From Pinus tabuliformis (taxonomy: Eukaryota; Streptophyta; Pinopsida; Pinales; Pinaceae): a stretch of 64,000 nt of DNA. Location: NCBI GenBank assembly GCA_031772625.1, contig CM062813.1, forward strand, positions 768,242,720-768,306,719, written 5' to 3'. The position numbers and the translations under genes were made by a program. Numbering within the stretch: the stretch's first letter is position 1; the number at the start of each line of letters is the position of its first letter. Below, piece after piece: positions 34,139-46,461 of the stretch. The notes under the pieces were generated by a model that saw only the letters and a list, made by a program, of their open reading frames with translations, did not search any database and was not told the origin of the DNA.

Positions 34139-34900
34139 TGTTAAATTATAGCAATAAAAGACTTCATTTGACTTGTGCCTTAGTCAAATGGAGAAATTTG
34201 AATTTCCACTTCAGTAGGATGACTTGAGTTTCGGTTAGCAAGAGTGAGATGGCCAAATCACTTTGTTAAGTTAGTCAAGTCGATTTTGTGGGCTAGAGGT
34301 AGAGTTGTGTGCAAGTTGGTGGCTAAGATCTATATATCTAGTGGATTTATATTTAGTGAAACTCAATTATCTGAGCTCTAGTCTAGAATAGAGTTAGTAT
34401 GATTTTAGTTGAGCAGTGCTAACTGTTTTTAACTCATTGATCTCTTAGTTAACTATTCAATTTACTAAAAATATCCCTATTCTGGCATGTAATTCGAATT
34501 TCCTAGTGGAGTGGAGAAAAAAGGCACAATTGTAATCACTATTGTATATTTTTTCGAGTGTACAGAGTTTGTGGAAGAAGGTGAGGAGGAGGAGATCAAT
34601 ATTGCAGTGCAGGCTGAGCTTCAAGGATTGAAGTTGTCATTGTAATAAATCATTGTTCTCATCTGATATAATACAAATAGAGGAGGGGTTTTTCCCAGTT
34701 GGTTTCCCTAGTAAAAAATGTGTTCATTGTGATTAAATGATTCCATGTGTTTATATTATATGTTTTCCCTTTTGCAGATTGAGTAGAAGAAATTTGTGTC
34801 TATTGTTTTCAGTCTAAATTCATTAGCAACTGCAAATTTCGAGTTATTGCTACAAAAATGAACACCTCAATCAAAGATTTGTCATACCAAGAGTAATATT
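34139..34900 (+). repeat. 3' LTR of the copia fossil (right end uncertain)
   Basis: Begins TGTTAAATTATAGC directly after the polypurine tract. It contains the copia-type motif GGGGTTTTTCCCAGTTGG near 34685. No second LTR exists to fix the right end, which lies somewhere between about 34770 and 34980. Confidence 0.55.
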
Positions 34901-34983
34901 TAGTTTAAAGGATAAAAGTATTAGTATCTCTTTTCAAATCTTAGCCTAAGACAACGTGTTCCATTGCAACGAAAACTTAAAAA

Positions 34984-35814
34984 TCAACCATCATCATCAT
35001 TGATGCTTTTGAAATCCTCATTCATAGGAAATCATTCACCATCCTTGTCTATTCCATTGAAATCCTCGCTCGGAGGAAATCGTTCACCATCACTGCCTGT
35101 GATTTTTAAATCCTCACCAAGAGGAAATTCATCATCATCATTTGTGGTTTTTAAATCCTCACTCAGAGGAAATCCATCATCATCATCTGTTCCTTTGAAA
35201 TCCTCACTTGGAGGAAATTCATCATCTTCATCAATGCTTTTGAAATCCTCGCTAAGAGGAAATCCATCATCGTCAGCGATTCTTTAGAAATTATTGCTTG
35301 GAGGAAATCCATCATTGTCATTGGTGCTTTTGAAATCCTTGCTTTGAGGAAATCCTTCACCATCCTCATCTGTTCCATTCAAATCCTTGCTCGGAGGAAA
35401 TCCTTCACCATCCTCATTTGTTCCTCTAAAATTCCCACTTGAAGGAAATCCATCATCATCATTTTTTCTTTTGAAATCCTCGCTCGGAGGAAATTCATCG
35501 TCATAGTCTATGATTTTGAAATCCTCACTCAAGGAAAATTCATCATCTTCATGAGCACCTTAAAATTGTGACTTGGAGAAACTACATTATCCTCATCTGT
35601 GCTTCTAAAATTCTCATTTGGGGGGAATTATTCACGCCCCCCCTTAGTGGTGCCTTAATAATCCTTAGGATTAGGACTTACTTGATTAATATGCTCAATA
35701 TCATTACTTGTACTTTCATTAAATTTCTCAGTAGGTGAAAATTTTGACTCTCTATACTTAGTGAAAGCATTCCTATTATATTCATCAATATAAATTAAGT
35801 TGTTGTGCAAACAA
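34984..35814 (-). pseudogene. outer transposon: transposase N-terminal repeat region, left part
   Basis: On the minus strand the first bases after the inner element (from 35814 down) code an N-L-I-Y-I-D-E-Y-N-R-N run that aligns with NNFIHINEYNGN in the inner copy's transposase. Then comes VSPNPKDY, and then about a dozen copies of a 15-16 residue acidic unit of the type FPPSEDFKxxNDDDG (45-48 bp each, 35000-35570). This is the N-terminal part of the same kind of transposase gene whose first codons lie at 53974-54020, split from it by the insertion of the inner element. A few in-frame stops interrupt the repeats. To the left the gene is lost at the copia LTR. Confidence 0.75.
35811..35814. 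repeat. left target-site duplication (ACAA) of the inner transposon
   Basis: ACAA here and ACAA at 53970-53973 flank the terminal inverted repeats. The outer transposase gene lines up across the insertion without gap only if exactly one of the two copies is removed, which fixes the length at 4 bp. Confidence 0.85.
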
Positions 35815-35841
35815 AACAATGTAAACTTTGAAACGGGAACT
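35815..35841 (+). repeat. left terminal inverted repeat of the inner transposon
   Basis: Matches the complement of 53943-53969 at 26 of 27 positions. Similarity stops sharply on both sides. Confidence 0.85.
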
Positions 35842-36604
35842 CTGGCTAAAAAAACCCTGAAAAAACATCAAAAATAGTGCTAAAGACCAAAAGTGTGTAT
35901 ACTGGAACGATGGTTTTTTTTAGGGTCAATTTTGAACATGTTTTAAAAATGGTAGTGAAAAACAATTTCGTGCAAAAAACACCCTGAAAATGAAAGATGT
36001 CGATACTGGAACGATGTTTTTTTTTAGGGACAATTTTCAACATTTTTAAAAAATGCTAGTAAAACTGAATTTTTATGTGGAAAAAAACAGCTTTTATGAG
36101 GAAAAAAAACACACTAATGTTTTTGGTAGAACAACATTTTTCTTTCTAAGTATAAATTCAACATTTTTTAGTAATGACCATAAAGATAAAATAATGAGAT
36201 CTGAAATACATTAAATATCTATTAGTTTTCATCCATCTTGTTAAACATATAATAACATCACACTAAAGATTGCTAAAATTATATTTGTTTCTAACCAAAC
36301 ATTAAAGATACAAAAAAATTGGAATTTTTTCAACCATAAAATTAAAAAACCATGAAATTATGAAAAAATTACATGACTAAATTAATCAAAATGTCATTAT
36401 TTGTATATTGAATGAAACATGCATTATATCTCTAATTTAATGTTGCATTGTAGATATTCTAAACAATAAAAATCATCATAATTAAGAAATATAATCCAAC
36501 AACATAAAAATGACTCATAACTTCTGATTTAACACCATATGGAAATCAAAATTTTTATTTCAAGATACGATGCAAACATCAGTTATATAAACTATCTTAG
36601 ACAA
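35842..36604. other. subterminal region, left end of the inner transposon
   Basis: Two direct repeats of about 115 bp (from about 35855 and 35985) share ACCCTGAAAA, GATACTGGAACGATG and a T-run followed by AGGG.CAATTTT. Weakly similar words occur in inverse orientation near the right end (53760-53900). Subterminal repeats of this kind often bind transposase. The remaining 500 bases up to the transposase stop are AT-rich and non-coding. Confidence 0.5.
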
Positions 36605-38355
36605 TTATTCAAAATCACTCATATTTTCTTGCACACCATCAGAATTCACATCTTCAGATGAATGACTGGATGCAGACGAAGATGTTCCATATTCTTCTCT
36701 TTCATCAACTAGTGCCCCATCTGAGTCCACATGCATGCCCACCATTTCAGGTTTCAAAATTCTTCTGGATCTACAACTGGTTTCAGCAGACTCCCATCTC
36801 AACACTATTCTTTCTAGTAACAACCTTTTTAGAATCTCTATCGTCTTGAAGCGAAGAGTTCCTCTCTTTGCTAAATTGAAGTCATAAAAAACTATATCAA
36901 CATCCTCCAATTTTAAGAGGTCTATGCGATAGCGATTTATATTTGTACCCTTTCTTTTTCTCTTTCCTCCATTTTTTTTGTCAACTACCATCTCTGGCTT
37001 ATACACACCATTGGGTGTGTATTTGTGGCATACCAATGTACTTCAACACCTGTATCATCCTCATTTTCTATAAAGACCTTTATAACCTTAGCAACCCAAA
37101 ATGGATAGCCATTGGGATCTCCATCTGCTAGCACTGCGATCATGCAACCCTCCTTAATATCCTGTACTGAACCCCTGTAAAGGTCTTCTATGGCTTCATA
37201 TTGGGCACGAGATCTTCTCGAACCAATATACATCTCTCTTTCCTCTATTTGTGAAGAATTAATAATACCTTGAGATTGTTGCTGTTCAACAATGTTTATT
37301 TCCTCATGTTCATTTGACACATTTTGTGGCCAAATAAATGGATTTTTCAAAGGTATATCTTCATTTGTTATTGTTGAAATGATATCACTTTGATTATTGA
37401 AAAATGACTCCCACCAAACTGAATCAACAATGTCAAAGTACTCATATGTATATCTATTACATTTTATAATTTCTTCTAGGCAATCAGAATAATTTATATC
37501 TCTATTTTGTCTGCGTCCATTATGAACTTCACCAACAGATTGTAATAACAATATTTTTGATGCAAATATTGGATGATCTGTAATGAACTTCAAAAATTCC
37601 AACCCTGATGATGGTGCCCATTCTGCAGTAGTTGAATACTTCTTGCCCCATAATAGCGTTTTCCCATCAAATTTTTTGATACGAAATTGATGTTGGAAAC
37701 TAATGTCATTAAGTTGTTCAATGCATTTCTCCTCACAATGCGATCCCGGAATAAACCTTCGCATGTCAAGAGTTTCTACCAACACATCAAAGGTAGGCTC
37801 TGGCATGTATGATTTCTTAATACATTCAATTAATGATGGCAAGCTCCCAACCTCCTTCCTCCTCAATGTGACTGAACGACTGAACATCTGATCAATATGG
37901 TCATGAGTGTGCCCAACAAGAAGGAAACCAACCTTTACCTTCTGAAAAATTCTCAAATCAACAAGCATGTTTAGATATCCAAAAACAACCTTATTTTTGT
38001 TTTCACGGCAAGTTGTCCAATTGTAGATACAAAACTTTAGGAAGATTACCAGACCAATGAGAAAGCACATCATGAATTATGGTTATTGTCATATTTGCAT
38101 AATTATGAATATTTGGAGCTGTGAAGTACACCCTTGGCAACATTTTCCCATTGAAGACCATACAACCGACCAAGTGATACTGAATAAAACTTTCCTCCTG
38201 TAAATTTTTGGCTGTGCGAACAAAATGTGGTAAAAGTGTTTTCTTCTTGTCCATACCATCAATTATCAAACCCAAATATTTATTTGGATTATCATAAGAC
38301 TTCTTTCGATTCTGTACAAGTTTTTCATTTCACTTGTTTGTTGTTTGCGATGCTC
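36605..38355 (-). pseudogene. transposase exon 3 (catalytic core and acidic tail)
   Basis: The acceptor is AACTTCAG just before the exon at 38355. The exon opens EHRKQQTSEMKNLY and reaches the IIDGMD motif near 38265, QLDN near 38010 and HTHDHIDQ near 37890. A C-terminal region contains VEVHWYATNTHP, a basic patch (GGKRKRKG) and a Ser/Asp/Glu-rich end (SSSASSHSSEDVNSD). The frame changes near 38005 and 37030 look like one-base shifts. Confidence 0.75.
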
Positions 38356-38388
38356 CTGAAGTTATTTGACAATTGAATCTACACAACA

Positions 38389-39828
38389 TGATCTGATAAT
38401 GAGATCTAAGACAATAATAAGGTATTACAGACTTATGTGCATGGATTTGTCTATGTCATCTTAAGCAATGGATCGATAAGATTGCCAAATGCACAGACAA
38501 TGAAGCAGTAAACAAAACATAATAGATAACACATAACACAACAAATTTAATGAGGAGTTCACCCAATACTCTTGGGCTACATCTCCTGGTCCAGCCTTCA
38601 GCAGTGGCCTCTATATTATGTCTTCAAGCATAGTTCTTTTTACAATAGTGAGCTCAATTTGAGCCTTACACACAACATAATACAATAAAAAGAGCTTTAC
38701 TTGAACCTATCAAGTTTTCTCTGAGTACACAGACTCCCTCAATTCTCTCTGTCTCTGTCCTAACTCTGTCTTAGCATTTGCCTGCAATACTACCTCCTAT
38801 GTTGCACTCTCTGTCTGTGGCTTTGAAGACAAAACTATGCTGCCTGTTCATTTCAGGTTCCTGTCTCTCGGTCTCCCTGGCCTCTGTCTACTTTGAATCC
38901 CTATGCCAGCGTTATATAATCATTGCTTAATGCATAGAGAGGAGGTCGCCACCCATTTTGAAATGTAAGAGTGCCTTGGGCCTTTGCAACTCCTGAAATG
39001 GCCGCGCTCTATTTTCACAGTGAAAATGTATTTTAACAAATATAGTCCGCCAAAACTCAATGTATCGGACTTCAAAAGTTCTTAAATTTACCCTATTATC
39101 CCATCGGGTTCGTCTATTGGTCATTGTTGCTTATCGCAATGGCTCTGTCCCTTTGTGTTTTGTGAATATATTAAAAACTGCAAAAATGTATTAGAATTGG
39201 CTTTCCCCGGACTTGAAATTATATATAATAGCCTTAAGGCACCCTTTCGAGTTTGGCATATCGCATTGGCGCTTTCCCCCTTGCATTTCGTTTAACAAAT
39301 GAAACAGCGAAAATACATTAAGAGTGGCTTTTCCACGGATCTCAAATCTTATGAAATATTATTTATAAGCTCGTCAGGTCCGGTTCATCGGATCGCACAT
39401 AATGGTTTCCCCGATTGCGATATCACAATCACTCATCGCAATAACCCTTGGGCCATTGTAAGTGCTCCTACAACCTTCGATAGCGATCCTGTGATGTAAT
39501 ATGGGTCGTCGATCTGCACGCTTGATCGATGGTCCATATTAACTGCGCTAATCGTCGTCGCCATATATATGTGTTAAGCGCTTATATCCTTGTTTTACGA
39601 GTGCCAATTGCGATTGCCGATCAGATCTGGACCATTGATCGGCCAGATCTGATGGCTACTATGCATCACTTGTTCCGCCTTTGATACTCTGTTTTTTCCA
39701 CTGATTTCACGGGTTTTTGCCTCCCGATAGTGTTTTGAAAGGCTTCCTTATGCGATTTTCTTTGGTTTTTTGCATGATTTCTGAGTTTTTGAAGATAGAG
39801 AGAGTGTTTCTTCGATGCACTTAGATCA
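38389..39828 (-). repeat. 3' LTR of the intronic Ty3/gypsy element
   Basis: 1,440 bp from TGATCTGATAATGAG to ...TTAGATCA on the plus strand. Confidence 0.95.
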
Positions 39829-40111
39829 CGCCTTCCCACTAAAAGCTTTTGGACCACCAAAAGTTGGTTTTCAAGCATTGTTTAAGTGAGGATACAGCTG
39901 CCTCACTTGCCCAATCCCTATCCATTTTGCACTGCTGGGTTTTGAACATTTGAGTCCAATTCTAAGGTACTCCATGTCCCCTCTACACGTTGTCCTCTAT
40001 CCAGAACTGTATCTTCCCGCAGCTCATTGAGGTATTCAGGCAACAGATCATCAATGGAAGGCAATTGACTTTGCTCTTCAGGATCTTCAATTAATGAACG
40101 TTCAAACAATC

Positions 40112-41057
40112 TTAAATTTTTTGCATTACTACTGAATAGATGTGCATGTATGCTGGCAGATCAAGGCGGAAATCATTCTCACCAATTTTCTCAAGTACCT
40201 TAAAAGGCCCATACCTTATTGGCTTTAGCTTCTTTCCTTCACCTTGCATTCTGTCCTTGCTGATATACAGCCAAACTTGATCGCCAACTTGGAAGTTGTG
40301 CTCCACCCGGTGTTTATCATGCCTTGCCTTGTATTTGGCTTGGCTCTTTTCTAGCTGTTCCTACACTGCCTGGTGAATTTCTTGGATCTGTTCAATGAAT
40401 CTGGTTGCTTTGTCCACATCACTATGTCCAATAACTACTATGTCTTTTTCAAAGACAAAATCCAAGGGATACCTTGGTATGAAACCAAAACAGGTCTCAA
40501 AATGAGATCTCTGTGTAGAAGAATGTTTAGCACAGTTGTAAGCATTTCTCACATAACGTAAGTGTTCATCCCAAAGCTTGGGATGCTTGCTGCAATAACC
40601 CCTGAGCAACTGGATCAATGTCCTATTGACTGCTTCTGTTTGGCCATCTGTATGTGGATGAAAGGTTGTTTCTTTTCTTTAGTCTGGTGTCCATTAATTC
40701 CCACAGACTTGACCAAAACTTCCCAACAAATCGGGAGTCTTGATCAGATACTATGGAAGTGGGTAACCCAAAATGCACCCAGACATGCTGAAATAACAAT
40801 TTTGCTATTTGTTCCACTGTAGTCTGCTTATTAAAAGGTATTAAAATATACATTTTGTTGAACCTGTCCACAATAACATATAAATAGTCATGCCCCTTTC
40901 TAGATTTTGGCAATCCCCCAACAAAGTCCATGGAAACACCTTCCCAAGGACTGGAAGGAACTGGTAGTGGGGTGTACAAGCCTAGTTTTCTATTGCTGGG
41001 ATTGCTCTTAGCACACATGGTACACCCTCTTACATATCTAGAAATTGTTTCATGCAT
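40112..41057 (-). pseudogene. integrase of the intronic Ty3/gypsy element
   Basis: Zinc-knuckle remnant (CTMCAKSN), core motifs (PWEGVSMDFVGGLPKS, IVSDQDSRFVGKFW) and the C-terminal GDQVWLYIS and RYGPFKVLEKIG segments. It carries a few breaks. Confidence 0.85.
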
Positions 41058-41122
41058 TTTTGGCCAATAGCAGTATCTTTGCAGCTGTGCAACTGTTTTA
41101 CTTACACCAAAATAACCTAATA

Positions 41123-41761
41123 TCAGGGAAGTATGTGCCTCCTAATTATGTTAATTCTCTCTGTTTGTGGAATGCATAGCTTTCCCAAATGATACAAGAG
41201 TCGGTCCTTAACATAATAATTCAATTCTTCTACCTTTTTACCATTACTTAAAGTTGCATATACATCTTTAAAGGATATATCTTGAGCATATTGTTCAATG
41301 TAGCTTTCATGCATTACTGAGTTATGCTTAAGTATAGTAGATGCATTTATGATTGGTCTGGACAACATATCTACAACTTTATTGTGTATCCCCTTTTTAT
41401 ATTTGATGACTAAATGAAAATGTTGTAGGAAACCCATCCACCTATAGTGTCTTGATTGCTGCAATTTAGTTTGTGAGTGCAAGTACTGAAGTCGCTCATG
41501 ATCAGTATGCATTATTGTTTCTTTTCCCATTAAGTAATGTTTCCACTTCTTCACACTCTGAACTAATGCATACAATTCTTTATCATATGTAGGATAATTA
41601 ACTACTATAGAATTAAAAGTCTCAGAATGGTAGCATATGGGTTTACCATGTTGCACCAACACTGCTCCCATGGCATAATCACTGACATCTGTTTCAATCT
41701 CAAATGATTGTTGAAGATTTGGCAATGCTAGTATTGGTGTTGTACTAATTTTTTCTTTCAA
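41123..41761 (-). pseudogene. RNase H of the intronic Ty3/gypsy element
   Basis: IETDVSDYAMGAVLVQHG, YDKELYALVQSVKKWKHYL and TDHERLQYL are the standard gypsy RNase H motifs, followed by the tether GIHNKVVDMLSRP. Confidence 0.85.
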
Positions 41762-42587
41762 GGTGTCGAAGGTTTCTGTTGTTTGCCTCCCAACTGAAAC
41801 ACCTTGTTCAATCCTGTCAAAGCATGTAAAGGAGCTGCAATTAAGGAAAAGTTAGCAATAAACTTTCTCCAATATTGTGCTGCCCCTAGGAAGCTTCTAA
41901 CTTCTACAACAGACTTGGGTTTAGGCCAGTTTACAATGACTGCAACCTTAGAGGGATCTATCTTTAGTTCACCACCCCCTACAATATGACCCAAATAATT
42001 CAAAGATGTTTTACCAAATTCACACTTGGATAATTTAACATAGATATTTTCTTTTTTCAAAACATCTAGAGTCTGGTTCACATGCTTCAAGTGTTCTTTC
42101 CATGTTTTACTGAATACAAGAATGTCATCTAGATATACAAATACAAAATCATCAATAAAAGGCCTGAGTACATCATTCATAACCCTCATGAAAGTGGTAG
42201 GAGCATTAGTTAAGCCAAAAGGCATAACTAGCCACTCATACAGCCCTCGCTTTGTTTTGAAAGTAGTCTTCCATGCATCTTGCTCTGCTACTCTGACCTG
42301 AAATTGGAAAAATAAACAACCTCTTTCAGCTGATCCAATAGATAATCAATGCGAGAAAGGGGATAACGATTCTTGATCGTTATTTTATTCAGTGCTCGAT
42401 AATCAATGCACATCCTCCACGAACCATCCTTCTTTCTCACCAACACTATTGGAGATTCGCATGGCAATGTGCTTGGTCTTATGAACCCTTTCTCGAGAAG
42501 TTCCTGTACGTGCTTCTTGATTTCTGCATTCTCTAAAGAGGATAACCTGTACATTTCGATGTTAGGTAATGGAGCATCTTGTTGCAA
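41758..42587 (-). pseudogene. reverse transcriptase of the intronic Ty3/gypsy element
   Basis: [49 protein letters not shown] and the catalytic FVYLDDILVFS are all visible. It carries a few breaks. Confidence 0.9.
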
Positions 42588-42668
42588 ATTAATATCATGT
42601 ACATTTTCACTTTTTGGTGGTAGACCTTTAGGTTCTTGAAATAAGATATTATATTCTGAAACAACTGT

Positions 42669-42947
42669 TTATAAATCAACTTTTTGTTTAGCATCACAAC
42701 CCTCAGATACATTGGTTTTTTCAGGTTTCTTTTCCTTTACAACCATCAGTAAAAATTGTTTACATGAATTTACAATCCTTTTCATCTTCCCTGAGTTTAT
42801 GAGAGTATAATTATTTTTGAGTGTGTGAGCTCTTACAGTGTATTCTATTCCATATTTAACAAGTTGATACTTATTTTTAGCTCTATAGAAAATGGCTTTT
42901 CTATCATACAAGTAAGGACTTCCTAAAACAAGTCCGCATATATCCAA
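42669..42947 (-). pseudogene. protease-region fragment of the intronic Ty3/gypsy element
   Basis: Reads DICGLVLGSPYLYDRKAIFYR, which matches the D-x-x-L-G-x-P-x-L end of a gypsy retropepsin, followed by the linker to reverse transcriptase. Confidence 0.6.
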
Positions 42948-43377
42948 GGGAATTACATCTAACTCAACCTCATCTACAAATGTTGAACCAATGGCAAACC
43001 TAAGATTACATCATCTAGTAACTTGTAGCTTTGCGTTATCACATAACGAACCCAATGGATATGGCTTCTTGTGAGGTGTGGTTGGTAATCCCAGCTTCTT
43101 TACAATTGCTTCAGAAATTAAGTTTACTTACTATCAAACAAAGTATCAATATTTTGATACTTGGAAATAACTCTAATATGAAAAAGCTCATGTCTTCTTC
43201 TCTCATTTTCTTCACTATCAATAGTTTGGGCAGAATTACTAGTGGATGATTCAGAATTTTTACCTTGTATACATGTGGTTGTGATGGTTGTTTCATCACC
43301 TAATTCTGACCCCAAATCTCTCTGAACAGCAGCAGAAGTCTTCTTCTTCTTGCTATCGAACTTCTTGGGTTTCAACT

Positions 43378-44319
43378 TCAGATGCAAAGACCAGCAATGT
43401 TCATCATCATGTCCATCCTTCTTGTAGTGAGTGCATGAAGGTTTGGCCTTTTATACATCATTTTCATTCCTCTCTTTCCATTTCTGCTTCCTCTTTTCCT
43501 TGTTCTTGCTTGTAGCGGGTTTTGATGATCCCCAATCTTTGGGTTTACATTATTGCCTCTAGCCTCTAGATGGGTAGCCTGAACAGATACCTCATCTATG
43601 CTAGTAGGTTTAAACATGAGAATGGTGTGCTTCAAATAAGTATGTAGACCACCTATATACTTCAGCAAAGTTTCAGGTGAGTCTAAAGAAATGCCTAGAA
43701 TCAAAGCTCTTTTTCTAAATTCTTGGGTGTAGCTTTGTACACTTTTCCCTTTTAATTGGTGAAGAGTTTTCCAACTCATCATAGCTTGTTGCGTATAAGC
43801 TAGTGGATAGAATTGTTTTTTACTTGCAGAAACAAATTCACTCCAGACAAATTTTTTTTTACCATGATTCTTCAAGTCGGCTTTTGTCTTGCCTTCCCAC
43901 CATACCAAGGCAGCTCCTCCAAGGGCTGGCCAGCTGAATTTTATCCTGTCTGAATCAATACTTTGCACCCTGCAATACACATCAATCTGTGTAATCCAAT
44001 TATCTAGCTTCTCTGCATTTAACTCTCCATCATATATTGGCAAATCAAATTTAGCATCTAATTTAATCAAATATGTTTTCTTCTTTGTATTTTCAGGGCT
44101 ATTGGGAAGTGTGGATAGAGGAGCCTCTTTTCCTTTCCCTTTGCTTTCAGAATGGCCAATTATAAGAGATTCTTCTGTTCCTTTGTCATGTTTGGAAGTT
44201 GAAGAATCTTCACCTTGACCTTTCTTAAATTCTTTATACATTTCTTCTACCATGGCTCTCATGGTCATGAAATTGTCCATGAACTGAGAGTTTGATTCCA
44301 AGGGATTTTCTTCTGCCAT
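43378..44319 (-). pseudogene. gag of the intronic Ty3/gypsy element
   Basis: A 313-codon frame: a glutamate/lysine-rich start, then the capsid-like domain with FDLPIYDGELNAEKLDNWI, FSWPALGGAALVWWEG, FYPLAYTQQAMMSWKTL and LGISLDSPETLLKYIGGL. Its end is basic. Zinc-knuckle sequence lies just downstream near 43380-43440. Confidence 0.8.
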
Positions 44320-44451
44320 TTTCCTCGTAGGATAGACTCTACCAATTTCTGGGTTAGTTTCAACTAGTTCTCCTTCTCATAATTTAAGCTTTGACCTAGT
44401 TATCATTCACAAACAGTCCAACACAAGCTTGTCTAACCTTAGCAACCTAAA

Positions 44452-44463
44452 GCTCTGATACCA
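44452..44463 (-). promoter_or_regulatory. tRNA primer-binding site of the intronic Ty3/gypsy element
   Basis: TGGTATCAGAGC on the minus strand, two bases inside the 5' LTR. Confidence 0.9.
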
Positions 44464-44465
44464 CG

Positions 44466-45896
44466 TGATCTGATAATGAGATCTAAGACAATAATAAGGT
44501 ATTACAGACATATGTGCATGGATTTGTCTATGTCATCTTAAGCAATGGATTGATAAGATTGCAAAATGCACAGAAAATGAAGTAGTAAACAAAACATAAT
44601 AGACAACACATAACACAACAAATTTAATGAGGAGTTCATCCAATACTCTTGGGCTACATCTCCTGGTCCAACCTTCATTGGTGGCCTCTCTATTATGTCT
44701 TCAAGCATAGTTCTTTTTACAACAGTGAGCTCAATTTGAGCCTCACACATAACAAAATACAATAACAAGAGCTTTACTTGAACCTCTCAAGTTTTCTCTG
44801 AGTACACAGACTCCCTCAATGCTCTCTGTCTCTGTCCTAACTCTGTCTCGGCATTTTCCTGCAATACTACCTCCTCTGCTGCACTCTCTATCTGTGGCTT
44901 TAAAGCCAAAACTGCGTTTCCTGTTTGTTTCAGGTTCCCGTCTCTCGGTCTCCCCGGCCTCTGTCCACTTTGAATCCCTCTGCTAGCGTTATAAAATCAT
45001 TGCTTAACACATAGAGAGAAGGTGGCCACCCATTCTAAAACGTAAGAGTGCCTCGGGCCTCTGCAACTCCTGAAATGGATTTTCATAGTGAAAATGTATT
45101 TTAACAGAGAAAGTTCACCAAAAATCAATGTATCGGACTTCAAAAGTCCTTAAATCCACCCTATTCTCCCATTGGGTCCGCCTATTGGTCGTTGTCGCTT
45201 ATCGCAATGGCTTTGTCCCTTTGTGTTTCGTGAATATATTAAAAACTGCGAAAATGCATTAGAATTGGCTTTCCCCAGACTTGAAATTATATATAATAGC
45301 CTTAAGGTACCCTTTCAGGTTCGGCATATCGCATCGGCGCTTTCCCCTTCGCGTTTCGTTTAACAAATGAAACTGTGAAAATATATTAAAAGTGGCTTTT
45401 CCGCGAATCTCAAATCTTATGAAATATTATTTATAATCTCGTCGGGTCTGGTTCATCGGATCGCTCATAATGGTTTCCTTGATTACGATATTGCAATCGC
45501 TCATTGCAATAACCCTCGGGCCATTGTAAGCGCTCCTGCAACCTCCGATAGCAATCCTGCGATGTAATATGGGTCATCGATCTGTGCGCTTGATTGACGG
45601 TCCATATTAACTCCGCCAATCGTCGTCGCCATATATATGTGTTAATCGCTGATATCCCTGTTCTATGAGTGTCGATTGTGATTGCCGATCAGATCTGGAC
45701 CGTTGATCGGCCAGATATGACGGCTACTGTGCATCACTTGTTCCGCCTTTGATACTCTATTTTTTCCACTGATTTCATGGGTTTTTGCCTCCCGATAGTG
45801 TTTTGAAAGGCTTCCTTATGCTATTTTCTTTGGTTTTTGGCATGATTTCTGAGTTTTTTAAGACAGAGAGAGTGTTTCTTGGATCCATTTGGATCA
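44466..45896 (-). repeat. 5' LTR of the intronic Ty3/gypsy element
   Basis: 1,431 bp matching 38389-39828, with CAACA immediately outside. Confidence 0.95.
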
Positions 45897-45979
45897 CAAC
45901 ATAAAAGAAAGCCATTAAGAAATATGTTTTCATAGTTGATGACTAAACAATTTTAGAAGTTAAAGTTATGAATGCCTAC

Positions 45980-46398
45980 CTCTTTCTGACCCTTCACATT
46001 TGTCCCTTTTTTATTTAAGAGAAGCACATGTACTGCAAATCCCGATCCTTGTCTTCTTAGGAATACAAACATTGTTGAATTCTTTCTTCCATACCTTCAC
46101 AAAATATTGATATGTAATAAACCGACCATGTCCCTCAGCACCTTCTGCATATTCTTTGTATAAGTTGTAGATTTCTTGTCTTGAAAAATTATCTGGAATA
46201 TGTATTGTCTCTATATTTGGCATACACTCTCCATGCTTTGAAAATAAATCTTTCATCCATGACATTGCAGTATTTGATAATGGCCCAAACTGTCATTTAT
46301 GACGTACTTTTGAATAAAATGTGGGATCCTTTTCCAAATTTTCTTGGATTCTCGAGAGACGAAAATTACCCATCGAATGAAACATTTTGAAAGCCTTT
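45980..46398 (-). pseudogene. transposase exon 2
   Basis: On the minus strand the acceptor is TTTATTTATCTGTAG (ending at 46399) and the donor GTAGGC (from 45979). The exon codes KAFKMFHSMGNFRLSRIQ, DPTFYSKVRHK, WMKDLFSKHGECMPN, HIPDNFSRQEIYNLYKEYAEG and IPKKTRIGICSTCASLK. Stops lie near 46299 and at 46011-46013. The WMKDLF..HGE..PN.ETIHIPDN string is a recurring feature of this transposase group as I remember it. Confidence 0.65.
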
Positions 46399-46461
46399 CT
46401 ACAGATAAATAAAGACCCAATGATAATCATAACATAACAATGTAGATTGCATGCACCCTAC

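Larger units (their letters stand above)
27420..34900 (+). mobile_element. fossil Ty1/copia element, split by a nested LTR element
   Basis: The order on the plus strand is gag (about 27480-28010), protease (WYLEFGASFHMTGNKDFF near 28110), integrase (28380-29248), an interruption by the element at 29249-32265, reverse transcriptase (about 32500-33300), RNase H (33647-34138) and a 3' LTR from 34139. The protease-integrase-RT order defines Ty1/copia. No 5' LTR was found. It carries many breaks (more than ten) and is old, predating the nested insertion. Confidence 0.85.
38389..45896 (-). mobile_element. Ty3/gypsy LTR element inside the transposase intron
   Basis: LTRs are 38389-39828 (1,440 bp) and 44466-45896 (1,431 bp), with a 5-bp target duplication CAACA at 38384-38388 and 45897-45901. 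It reads on the minus strand; the primer site at 44452-44463 reads TGGTATCAGAGC. Coding order is gag, protease, reverse transcriptase, RNase H, integrase. The LTRs differ more than those of the element at 21130 (several percent), so it is older. It carries about six breaks. It lies within a predicted intron of the host transposon's transposase gene. Confidence 0.95.
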
